Source: Nannocystis pusilla (GTDB lineage Bacteria > Myxococcota_A > Polyangia > Nannocystales > Nannocystaceae). Taken from it: a stretch of 64,000 bases of DNA. Below, piece by piece: positions 56,761 through 64,000 of this stretch. The stretch covers positions 7,107,168 through 7,171,167 of the forward strand of contig NZ_JAPNKE010000002.1 of the NCBI RefSeq assembly GCF_026626665.1, written 5' to 3'. The position numbers were made by a program, and so were the translations under genes. Each line of letters starts with the position of its first letter. Position 1 is the stretch's first letter. The notes under the pieces are model-generated. The model saw only the letters and a program-made list of their open reading frames with translations, did not search any database and was not told the DNA's origin.

Positions 56761-57474
56761 ATGCACTTCGCTTATTCCTCGCGCACATCCGTCCTCGCGC
56801 TCGCGCTCGCCGCTTGCGTCCCCGACCCCAAGGGCGGCGACACCGACACCACCACGACGACCGGCTCGACCTCCGGCCCCGCGCCGGGCACCGACGGCAT
56901 GTCGTCGACCGACAGCCCGACCGGGCCCACCACCGAGGTCCCGGGCACCACCGCCACCGACGGCGTCTCCACCACCACCGGCGAGCCGCTCACCACCACC
57001 ATCGATCCGGGCAGCACCGGCGAGCCCAGCACCACCACTCTCGGGCCCGGCACCACCACCGACTCGACCACCGGCGCGCTCGTGTGCGACCTGGTCCAGC
57101 TCACCACCGAGCGGGCGCACCAGCTCGGCGGCGCGGTCCAGGACTGCGGAGTCGTCGACCCGTGGAACAACAACACCGCCGAGTGGCAGGCCGCCAGCGA
57201 CTGCGCGCTCGCTGCCGCCGCCGCCGAGCAGCAATTCCAGCTGGTGATCTGGCTGCAGGGCGTCGACAGCAGCGTCGGCCGCGGCTACGCGGGGACGGCC
57301 GCCCGCTCGTTCGCGCTCGAGGAGCTCCACTTCGACTCGCTGGGCTCGCCGATCGTGTCCTCGCGGCCGTGCGCCGGCCTCGCCGCGGTCGACGACTGCG
57401 CCGTCGCCCCCGGCGAGGCGTGCCTCGTGTGCGTCGCGCCCGGCCTGCCGGGGACCGTCTGCGACGTCCCGTGA
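56761..57474 (+). CDS. Thr-rich-linker lipoprotein, unknown
   Basis: 237 residues. The signal ends SVLALALAAC (lipobox). About 80 residues of Thr/Gly/Ser linker precede the C-terminal domain (about 130 residues: LTTERAHQLGGAVQDCGVVD, NNTAEWQAASDCALAAAAAE, FQLVIWLQGVDSSVGRGY, ALEELHFDSLGSPIVSSR). Six Cys pairings are likely (VCDLV, QDCG, SDCAL, SRPCAG, VDDCAV, ACLVC). Family not recognised. A long inverted repeat follows its stop. Confidence 0.75.
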   Translation: MHFAYSSRTSVLALALAACVPDPKGGDTDTTTTTGSTSGPAPGTDGMSSTDSPTGPTTEVPGTTATDGVSTTTGEPLTTTIDPGSTGEPSTTTLGPGTTTDSTTGALVCDLVQLTTERAHQLGGAVQDCGVVDPWNNNTAEWQAASDCALAAAAAEQQFQLVIWLQGVDSSVGRGYAGTAARSFALEELHFDSLGSPIVSSRPCAGLAAVDDCAVAPGEACLVCVAPGLPGTVCDVP

Positions 57475-57502
57475 GCGCCGCGCGCCCGGACCCGCCGACA
57501 AA

Positions 57503-57568
57503 GATGACGCCTGTTCGACGGCATGGCTGGACCGTCGAACAGGCGTCATCGACCTGTCCCTGAGGACA
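57503..57568. terminator. 19-bp perfect inverted repeat plus RGACA hairpin
   Basis: GATGACGCCTGTTCGACGG (57503-57521) and its exact complement (57532-57550), separated by 10 bases, form the longest perfect stem in the window, 28 bases after the lipoprotein stop. TGTCC-CTGA-GGACA (57555-57568) follows. The next gene is convergent. A strong bidirectional termination signal is likely; there is no T-tract. Confidence 0.8.
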
Positions 57569-57619
57569 TCTCTCCGATCAAAACGAAAAGATCATGCACG
57601 CAGGCGCGCCGGCGGAGCG

Positions 57620-58768
57620 TCACTCGCCGAGGGCCAGCACGATCTGCTTCAGGGCGACCTTCAGCGCGGCCTCCTTGGCGGCCACGTTGCCCTCCGGGGT
57701 GCCGCCGTCGGCCTTGGCGCCGGCGCTGTCGAACGAGTGGCCGGCGTTCGGGTAGACCGTGATGTCGTAGAGGTTCGCCACGCTGGTCTTGGTCGCGACC
57801 TGGCCGGCCTGGATCTCCCGCGAACCGGCGCCGTACTCGGTGCTGCAGTGCTCGACCAGCGAATCGTCGCTGCCGTGGAGGATGAACAGCGGCGCGGTCG
57901 GCAGGTACTTGTTCTCGACGGCCGCCTTGGTGCTGGTCGACAGCGGCACCGCGCCGTCGAAGCCGCAGCCCGGGTAGTAGGCGATCCCGACCTGGAACTC
58001 CGGCCGCCCGGGCTTCAGGTCCGGCACCTGGACGTCCACGGTGCCGCCCTTGGTCTCGCGGAAGTACTGGATCGCGTGCTCGAGCTGCCAGTGGACCCCG
58101 AGCATCGTCATCGTCCCGCCCTGCGAGAAGCCGAGCACGCCCATGCTCTCGCAGTCGACCTCGGGGCGGTTGCACAAATAGCGCGAGGCGGCGTCGAGGT
58201 CGTAGATCCGGCCGATGATCTGCTCGGTGTTGGTGTCGAAGGTCTTGGGCATCTTGTCGGCCTGGCTGTGCTTGTCGCAGAACCCGCGGGCCGAATAGCT
58301 CGACGGCAGCAGCACGGTGTAACCCATCTTGGCCAGGCGATCGGACCAGGTGGCGAACTGCGACTCCATCTGGTCGCTGCACGGGGCGGCCTTGGTCGGG
58401 CCGTCCTTCAGCAGGCCGCCGGAGCCGTGCAGCACCATCATCGCCGGCCGCTTGCCGACCGCCTTCGACCACTTCGGGCGCACCAGCTTGGCCGGGATGT
58501 CCAGCGCTTGCCCGTGAAGCGACTTCGGGATCGTGACATTGAGGGTTTCGACCCCCACCACCGTCGCGCCGCCCAGGTCGCCCTCCCCCTCGTTCCCCCC
58601 GGTGTCGCCGCCCGTGTCGCTGTCGCCGCCGCCGCTGTCACGCGCTGCGAGGTTCAGGTGATGCCATTCGTGGGACTCCGCGTCCGGCCCATATGTTTCG
58701 TTGACACAGCCGACAGCGAGCACAGCCACGCACATCGTCGTCTTCGCCAGGGTCCTTGCGAGAATCAT
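57620..58768 (-). CDS. Dienelactone-hydrolase-like alpha/beta-hydrolase lipoprotein
   Basis: 382 residues from ATG 58768 (MILARTLAK). Lipobox VLAVGC, then a Gly/Asp/Ser linker. The enzyme region has AMMVLHGSGGLLKDGPTKA, the nucleophile in MGVLGFSQGGTMTML, a catalytic Asp in LHGSDDSLVEH and His in YPNAGHSFDSAGAKA, as in dienelactone hydrolases. Several Cys (CDKHS, CNRPEVDCES, YYPGCGFDG) suggest an exported protein. Substrate unknown. The Met at 58792 is a possible earlier start. Confidence 0.85.
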   Translation of the reverse strand: MILARTLAKTTMCVAVLAVGCVNETYGPDAESHEWHHLNLAARDSGGGDSDTGGDTGGNEGEGDLGGATVVGVETLNVTIPKSLHGQALDIPAKLVRPKWSKAVGKRPAMMVLHGSGGLLKDGPTKAAPCSDQMESQFATWSDRLAKMGYTVLLPSSYSARGFCDKHSQADKMPKTFDTNTEQIIGRIYDLDAASRYLCNRPEVDCESMGVLGFSQGGTMTMLGVHWQLEHAIQYFRETKGGTVDVQVPDLKPGRPEFQVGIAYYPGCGFDGAVPLSTSTKAAVENKYLPTAPLFILHGSDDSLVEHCSTEYGAGSREIQAGQVATKTSVANLYDITVYPNAGHSFDSAGAKADGGTPEGNVAAKEAALKVALKQIVLALGE

Positions 58769-58867
58769 CGAGACACCTCCTCGGCCCACCATCTCGCCGG
58801 CTCAAGAAAGCGTCAATGATGCGTGTCTTCCGCGCTCGCATTTCGCGCGCGGCGGTGATTGCACATA

Positions 58868-58941
58868 TGTTTTTTAGGACATGCCCTTACAGACATGTCG
58901 ATAAACCCGCATGGGCCGTGAGACATGACTCCACGGACATG
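58868..58941. repeat. Run of GACATG-type inverted/direct repeats
   Basis: TGTTT-TTTA-GGACA (58868-58881), GACATG-N10-CATGTC (58878-58899) and a looser AGACATG...GGACATG pair (58921-58941) lie close together. They fall upstream of the hydrolase gene and downstream of the weak ORF at 59027. Spacing and words match the window-wide family. Confidence 0.55.
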
Positions 58942-59026
58942 CGCGGCGGCGGTCGCCGCGCAGAAGGACTCGCAGTCTTCCTAGGCAGGGCCCGGCGATT
59001 CGTCTCATTACAGTGAGAAAGCGCAA

Positions 59027-59443
59027 TCAGAGGACGAAGCATTCACCGGTCTGATCTTGGATTGGCGCATAGACCGCCACGAGGCGACCCCGCGGGAGAG
59101 CTCCTCCATGGACTTCTACGGGCCTTCTGGCGCCTACAACGCGATAAACATCGTCCAGGGGGCTGGCGGCCTCGAGAAGACTGATTGTTTTGTTGGACCC
59201 AGGAAAACTGCACCTCGACTTGACAGCTTCTGCGAACTCGTCGACCGAGCTCACGCGTCGCCCGCCGGCCAGCGGATGCCCCCATTCGCCGGCCCCGATG
59301 TCGACATGGATCTCGGGACATATGTCGATATCGAGCCGTGCCGGCGACCGCACGCGCCGAATCGCGTCCATCGCCCGTGTGAAGAACTCGACGACATCCC
59401 GAGGCACGGCCGCAGCCCCAGGCCCTCGCCGCTTCGTGTCCAT
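59027..59443 (-). CDS. Possible gene of unknown function, 138 residues
   Basis: From ATG 59443 this frame has normal-looking protein sequence: DVVEFFTRAMDAIRRVRSPA, LDIDICPEIHVDIGAGEWG, VSSVDEFAEAVKSRCSFPGS, NKTISLLEAASPLDDVYRVV and a final IQDQTGECFVL. The same frame continues upstream as low-complexity Arg/Ala/Pro repeats, so the true start is uncertain. The plus-strand ORF over the same bases looks worse. No family is recognised. Confidence 0.45.
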   Translation of the reverse strand: MDTKRRGPGAAAVPRDVVEFFTRAMDAIRRVRSPARLDIDICPEIHVDIGAGEWGHPLAGGRRVSSVDEFAEAVKSRCSFPGSNKTISLLEAASPLDDVYRVVGARRPVEVHGGALPRGRLVAVYAPIQDQTGECFVL

Positions 59444-59660
59444 CGTCCGTGTGAAGACATCCGGAGGCACGTCCCAGCGCGCGGCCTCGTTGCCTCGCAT
59501 CCCTCCTTCGCGGGGACGAGCTCGCGGCACGGTCGCAGCCCGCGGGCCTCGCCGCCTCGCGTCCCTCCTTCGCGGGGACGAGCTCGAGACCCTCCTTCGC
59601 AGGGACGAGCTCGAGGCACGGTCGCAGCCCCAGGCCCTCGCGCCTCGCGTCCCATCGATT
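59365..59660. repeat. Degenerate direct repeats upstream of weak ORF
   Basis: CATCGCCCGTGTGAAGA near 59369 and CATCGTCCGTGTGAAGA at 59441 are about 72 bases apart. Segments such as GGTCGCAGCCCCAGGCCCTC and CTCCTTCGCGGGGACGAGCT recur several times up to about 59650. These repeats may be expanded copies of the 5' part of the weak ORF. The following 59661-59967 contains no supported gene. Confidence 0.6.
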
Positions 59661-59967
59661 CCTGGTGCCCAGGGCATGTCCAGCGGCGGCATGGCGATGT
59701 CGGCGAAGGCCGCCGCGCCGCGTTCCCTGCGGCCCAGGTTGTTTTTCGGGTCCCAGCGGTCCCCGACCCCGCTCGCGCTGCCGGACGCCCGCCCATCGGC
59801 GGCAGTGGTCCGCCTGAATCCGTGCTCGCGGGCAGGTTCTCTCGTGGAGCCACGGCCCGCCCCCGCGCGCGAAAATATTCGCCTCTCTCCTCCAATTTTC
59901 TCGGGGCGCCGGCAACTACAACGGAGGATGTCCAGTGCTCGCAGCGCGAGAGAGGCATGGTGAAGGG

Positions 59968-61725
59968 ATGAGGAGCAGCAGACCGTCCATCGACCGCCGT
60001 GCGACTCGCTGCGGAGGTACACGAGGGCGCTTTCTCGCTGGACGCGCGTCGCTCGTCCTCGGCGCGCTGCAATCGGCGGTCGCCGCCGTCGCTGCGTGCA
60101 CCGGTCCCGGCATGCTCGCGGTCGCCCCGCTCGGGTGCAATGACACGACCGCTTGTGAGGAGGGTCCGCTCGACGCGCCCGGGTGGGAATGGACGGACCG
60201 CGAGGTGCTGTCGCTGCCGCTCGTCGCCGACGTCGACGGCGACGGCCTCACCGACGTGGTGGTCAACGCCGGTCCGTGGGGCAGCAGGGCCGGCGAGATC
60301 GTCCTGCTCGACGGGGTGACCGGCGCCGAAAAATGGCACATCACGCACGACCCGGTGCAGGGCCGATTCGGCTCGAATCCTCGCGCCACGATCGCCCTCG
60401 CCGACGTCTCGGGCGACCAGGTGCCCGATATCATTTACGCCGGGCAAATCGACGATCCCGACTTCATGGCGCCGATTCACGCGGTCGACGGCGAGGGCAG
60501 GCCGCTGTGGACGTCGCACCTGGCCGAAGGGCAGCTCGCGCGGTTCCGCTTCGACAACGGCGCGCCGGCGGTGGCCAACCTCGACGACGATCCGGAGGCG
60601 GAGATCGTGCTCGGCGCGGCGATCCTCGATCACGACGGCCTGATGGTGTGGAACGAGCCGGGGTTCGGCGCCGAGGCCGGGGTGCCGGAGCACGACGGGA
60701 CCGCGGTCTACCCCGGGGGCCTGGCCACGGTGGCGGACCTCGACGGCGACGGCACGCCGGAGATCGTGAGCGGGCGAGAGGCGTGGCGCGTGACGTGGGT
60801 GCCCGGCGACCCGCCGCAGGTGACCGTCTCGCTGATGTGGCAGAACACGAGCGGCCACGGCAACGACGGCTTTCCGGCGGTGGCGGACCTCGACGGCAAC
60901 GGCACGCCGGAGGTGGTGCTGACCGCGTGGCCGGACATCCGCGTGATCGACGGCCTGACCGGGAAGCTGTGGTGCGGCGTCGATCCGTCCGGCGAGGCGT
61001 GCGCGGAGGACGACGCCAAGCGCACGCAGCCGATCCCGATCAAGGGCGCGAACCTCGGCGGCCCGGCCACCATCGCCGACTTCGACGGCGACGGCCGGCT
61101 CGAGGTCGGCGTCAGCGGCGGCATGGCCTACGCGGTCTACGACTTCGCGCGCCCCGACGAGGAGATCGTGAAGTGGGACGCGATCGAGCCCGCGCCCGGG
61201 GCGATGTACGCCCGCTGGGTGCTCGAGACGCAGGATGTGTCGTCGGCGAGCAACTCCGCGTCGGTGTTCGACTTCGACGGCGACGGCCGGCTCGAGCTGG
61301 CGCATCAGGACGAGTGCGCGTTCCGCCTGATCGACGGAGCCGACGGCACGGTGCTCGGCACGATCCGCAACTCGAGCGGGACGATCCACGAATATCCCGT
61401 GATCGCCGACCTCGACGGCGACGCGACCGCCGAGGTGCTGGTGATCGCCAACCTGAGCGACGAGCGGGCCAACACCGGCTGCCGCGCGTCCGACCCCGAG
61501 TTCGAGACGCGCATGGGCGTGTACACCTACCGCCCCGCGCACGGCCCGAACTCGCCGGGGGCCCGCGCGGTGTGGACGCAGCACACGCATCACGGGACGG
61601 ACGTCGACGACGCCGGCAACGTGCCTCTGCAAGAAGAGCCGGCGTGGAAGACCGGGGCGACCGGGAGTTTTCGTCAGAGCATCGCGCAGGCGCGGTCCGG
61701 CGAGCGCGAGGGCGACTGTCGCTGA
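59968..61725 (+). CDS. FG-GAP/VCBS repeat protein
   Basis: 585 residues from ATG 59968. A signal-like segment (LAGRASLVLGALQSAVAAVA) and Cys (APLGCNDTTACEEG) lead into repeats with calcium-type Asp motifs: VADVDGDGLTDVVV, VADLDGDGTPEIVS, VADLDGNGTPEVVL, IADFDGDGRLEVGV, FDFDGDGRLELAH and IADLDGDATAEVLV. These are FG-GAP/VCBS beta-propeller repeats, probably in a seven-blade fold. Secreted, calcium-binding surface or enzyme-supporting role likely. Uninterrupted. Confidence 0.87.
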   Translation: MRSSRPSIDRRATRCGGTRGRFLAGRASLVLGALQSAVAAVAACTGPGMLAVAPLGCNDTTACEEGPLDAPGWEWTDREVLSLPLVADVDGDGLTDVVVNAGPWGSRAGEIVLLDGVTGAEKWHITHDPVQGRFGSNPRATIALADVSGDQVPDIIYAGQIDDPDFMAPIHAVDGEGRPLWTSHLAEGQLARFRFDNGAPAVANLDDDPEAEIVLGAAILDHDGLMVWNEPGFGAEAGVPEHDGTAVYPGGLATVADLDGDGTPEIVSGREAWRVTWVPGDPPQVTVSLMWQNTSGHGNDGFPAVADLDGNGTPEVVLTAWPDIRVIDGLTGKLWCGVDPSGEACAEDDAKRTQPIPIKGANLGGPATIADFDGDGRLEVGVSGGMAYAVYDFARPDEEIVKWDAIEPAPGAMYARWVLETQDVSSASNSASVFDFDGDGRLELAHQDECAFRLIDGADGTVLGTIRNSSGTIHEYPVIADLDGDATAEVLVIANLSDERANTGCRASDPEFETRMGVYTYRPAHGPNSPGARAVWTQHTHHGTDVDDAGNVPLQEEPAWKTGATGSFRQSIAQARSGEREGDCR

Positions 61726-61738
61726 AGCCAGGCCGCCG

Positions 61739-61762
61739 CGCCCGCCGTATCGCTGGCGGGCG
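61739..61762. terminator. Hairpin after FG-GAP gene
   Basis: CGCCCGCC / GGCGGGCG with an 8-base loop: a perfect GC-only 8-bp stem 13 bases after the stop, between convergent genes. No T-tract. Confidence 0.5.
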
Positions 61763-61922
61763 AGACGCGCCCCGGCGGCGCGTCCCTCGGCGTCGCGGCG
61801 CTCCGATGAACCGAAGGCTGGGGAGCTCCGCCCCGAGAGGAGGACAGAGGGCGATCGATTCGCCCGAGGAGATCGCTGCCGAGCGCCGATGTACTACCGG
61901 GGCCTGGGCCGCCGAGCTCGCG

Positions 61923-62949
61923 TCATCGACGTCGCCGGCGGCGCGCGAACGCCAGGAGCAGGGCCGTCGAGACGAACAGCGCCCCGCTCGCGTCCCCTTC
62001 TTGCGCGACGCAACCGCAGCCGGAATCGTCGTCGCAGATCGACTCTCCCCACACCGAGGACTCTTCCTCCAGCGCGGCGATGCATTGGTCGTCGCTCTTC
62101 GCCAGCAGGCCGGCGATCGCCGCCTCCTTCGTCAGCGGCGGGACCTCCGAGCTGCAGGTGGCGACGAACTGATCATCGGGATCGAGGCTGAAGAGGGTGT
62201 TGAATTCGCCCTCCTGGGCGACCAGCACGGGGTGGCCGATCGAGGCTTCGCTCCCATGATGGACAAAGTCGGCCGTGACCGTGTCCCCGACCTTCGCTGT
62301 CGTCGTGCCGTGGACTGCGTCGACACGGACCCCGACCTCGTCCGGGTTCGGCCCCTTGACGACGACGCCCTCGAGCACCGCGTCTACAGTACTTTCGGAG
62401 CTCAGCTGGTTGCAAAAGCAGTCCTCGGCCTTCGTGACGAAGCAGTACTCCGGCTGGATCCGCCCGGCCTCCGCCGCCGTGAGCCCGAACTCGTCGAGCC
62501 ACGCCCGCAGCGCCGCGTCGCCCTCGAGCTCGCGGATCAGCGCGAAGTTGCGGTGCGTCGCCACGCGAGCCACCAGCGCCGCGTGCCCGGTCGACTCGAT
62601 CAGCCGCGCCATCGCGCAGCGCGTGCCGTGCGGGTCGATGAAGATCGGGAGCGGCGCGCGACACGTAGTTGCGCGGGAAGCGGCCCTCGCGAGCGTAGCG
62701 CGCGAGCTCCTCGATCAGGCGCTCCCGCGCGGCCCGCTGCGGCGCGCCGAGATGCGTGACATCGCGCCCGCGCAGCTCGAGCAGGACCTCGTGGAAATGG
62801 GCCTGCAGGCGGGCCCGCTCGCGCCCGAGGCGTTCGCGGAGCCGGCCGAGGCCCTCGCCGCGCCGCGCTCGACGGTCACGCCGACGTGGCGAGCACGAGG
62901 GAGGGCCGAATGACTGGGTGGAGGCATCGAGAGAAGCACCGAGCATCAT
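61923..62949 (-). CDS. Secreted protein with MYXO-CTERM-like tail, frameshifted, start uncertain
   Basis: The C-terminal frame reads from MARLIESTGHAALVARVATH to QPEYCFVTKAEDCFCNQLSS, VKGPNPDEVGVRVDAVHG, and ends with DDDSGCGCVAQEGDASGAL, a hydrophobic stretch and ARRRRRR: a MYXO-CTERM-like tail. The N-terminal part (LQAHFHEVLLELRGRDVTHL, YAREGRFPRNYVSRA) lies in another frame, joined near 62660 where PIFIDPHGTRCAMARL is read. The first residues do not form a clear signal peptide, so another shift or a different start is likely. Function unknown. Confidence 0.6.
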
Positions 62950-63291
62950 TAAATCCTTCGACTTTCCTGGCCTGCACGAAGACGAAATCCGAGCCGGGCT
63001 CGACCGCCGTCGCCGCGCTGCCCTGGCTTGAAGTCGCCGGTGCGGTCACGAAAATTGTCCGCTCGCTGCAGTTCGCGCACGAGGGTCACGACCCTTCGTG
63101 CAGCGCCGCGCCGGTCGCGCCTCCGCTGCCGGCCGATCGCGGTTCGGCATGGACCGCAAAAAACTGCCGACGCTGTTCCAGCGCCCATCGCCGACCTCGA
63201 CGACGACGCCGCGGCGGAGGTGCGGGGATCGTGAGGCCGGAGCGACCCCGGCTGCCGGGAGGCGAGCCGGAATCGGCGAGCTCGATGTCGG
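62950..63291. other. Gene-free stretch with one hairpin
   Basis: About 340 bases without a credible gene. GCACGAGGG / CCCTTCGTGC (63077-63101) forms a stem of about nine pairs with one bulge. It lies between the MYXO-CTERM protein's 5' region and the DUF1501 gene's 3' end. Confidence 0.4.
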
Positions 63292-63382
63292 CTGTCCTTG
63301 AAGACAGGACGTCGCAGTGCGCCGCTCGCGACGACGGCGGCACCGCGGTGCCGCCGTCGCTTTCACCTGTCCCTGCGGACAG
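63292..63382. repeat. Two RGACAG-type hairpins after DUF1501 gene
   Basis: CTGTC / GACAG with a 6-base loop (63292-63307) and CTGTCC-CTGC-GGACAG (63367-63382). The second is a perfect 6-bp stem only 5 bases beyond the DUF1501 stop on the minus strand. Family core conserved; likely 3'-end structures. Confidence 0.6.
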
Positions 63383-63387
63383 CCGCT

Positions 63388-64000
63388 TCAGCCGAACAGC
63401 GGCAGCATGTCGGTGATGATGCCGAACTTCTTGGCCGCGGGGCTCTCGGCCACCCCGGCGAGCTGGCGCAGGGCCAGGTGGACGTGCGGGGCGGTGAGGA
63501 CGACGCCGTCCTCGGACTCGTCGAGCTCGAGCGTGTCGGGGTCGATGCCGATGGGCAGCTGCTCGGCCTCGGTGGTCGCGCCGATGACCCGGCCGCCGCC
63601 GCCGATGAGGCCCGGGTTGCCGCTCAGGAACATGGCCGAAGAGACAGGCCAGTGGTCCTTGCCCGAGCCCGCGTCCATGCCGTTGTAGCCCTTGCCGCGG
63701 CCGAAGTCGGAGCCGACCATGACGACCAGGTTGGAGTCGATGCCGGCCATCGCCGCCTGCGACATCACGTAGTCGATGCCCCAGTTCAGCTTGGCCAGCT
63801 GGCGCACCTGCACCGTGTCGTGGTTGGCGTGGGTGTCGAAGCCGCCGATCTCGAGGTTCACGCCGACGGCCAGGCCGGCGGTGAACGCCGCCATCGCCAG
63901 CTGCGTCTGCTGGGCCATGCGCTCGAGGTCGCCCATCTCGTTGGGCAGGTCGATGAGCGTGTCGGGCAGGGCCACCGACGACAGCAGGTCGAGGTTGCCG
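63388..64000 (-). CDS. DUF1501 family protein, partial (5' end beyond window)
   Basis: Open to the right edge: codons upstream of the GTG at 63975 continue as GNLDLLSSVALPDTLIDL. The visible 203 residues include AAFTAGLAVGVNLEIGGFDT, HANHDTVQVRQLAKLNWG, VVMVGSDFGRGKGYNGMDAG and SGKDHWPVSSAMFLSGNPGL, all typical of the DUF1501/sulfatase-like C-terminal half. Relative of the gene at 28332, but without its immediate operon partners in the window. Confidence 0.87.
   Translation of the reverse strand, partial: GNLDLLSSVALPDTLIDLPNEMGDLERMAQQTQLAMAAFTAGLAVGVNLEIGGFDTHANHDTVQVRQLAKLNWGIDYVMSQAAMAGIDSNLVVMVGSDFGRGKGYNGMDAGSGKDHWPVSSAMFLSGNPGLIGGGGRVIGATTEAEQLPIGIDPDTLELDESEDGVVLTAPHVHLALRQLAGVAESPAAKKFGIITDMLPLFG

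Noticed and set aside
59251..61632. 793-codon minus-strand ORF
   Set aside because: His/Arg/Val-rich shadow of the FG-GAP gene on the plus strand.

Overview
This is a very GC-rich, gene-dense chromosomal window. It most resembles a predatory myxobacterium, probably suborder Nannocystineae (inference). The reasons are numerous secreted lipoproteins with Thr/Asp-rich linkers after the lipobox, DUF4215 Cys-rich arrays, C-rich 'CDP..QDCP' lipoproteins, MYXO-CTERM-like tails (CxC, hydrophobic stretch, Arg cluster), an ECF sigma factor beside a Ser/Thr kinase, and DUF1501/cytochrome-type protein clusters. No tRNA, rRNA, CRISPR array, prophage or insertion sequence was recognised.

Layout. 1-5.2 kb: beta-propeller lipoprotein, then an ECF sigma factor translationally coupled to a barrel-like protein, and a 79-bp tandem repeat array. 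5.2-11.7 kb: membrane proteins, a PLP decarboxylase fused to EF-hands, a metallo-hydrolase and a lipoprotein. 11.8-14.2 kb: two divergent PAS-STAS (RsbR-like) regulators. 14.3-20.1 kb: a complete heavy-metal RND efflux operon (adaptor, pump, outer-membrane factor) with a 65-bp repeat that multiplies the start region of the last gene. 20.4-25.1 kb: CAP lipoprotein, beta-lactamase-fold hydrolase, DUF1554 lipoprotein, PfkB kinase. 25.1-29.8 kb: LysR regulator divergent from a three-gene c-type cytochrome/lipoprotein/DUF1501 operon. 30-34 kb: DUF4003-like protein, SpoIIAA-like protein, NmrA/LysR divergent pair. 34-50.8 kb: secreted hydrolases and lipoproteins, pdxH with a nucleotidyltransferase pair, a PEGA protein. 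50.9-52.6 kb: an AT-richer two-gene islet. 52.6-56.4 kb: a zinc-finger/Ser-Thr kinase/TPR protein divergent from an ECF sigma factor. 56.7-64 kb: more secreted proteins and the 3' part of a second DUF1501 gene.

Two window-wide patterns stand out. First, short sequence-related hairpins (core ATGTCY, four-base loop, RGACAT, often extended to GGACATG-N10-CATGTCC) recur about twenty times, mostly within 150 bases downstream of stop codons and especially between convergent genes. Second, about twenty otherwise well-conserved genes are broken by single-base shifts, some in short homopolymers. This looks more like uncorrected sequencing indels than mass gene decay. Such genes are given as one CDS with the shift position noted.
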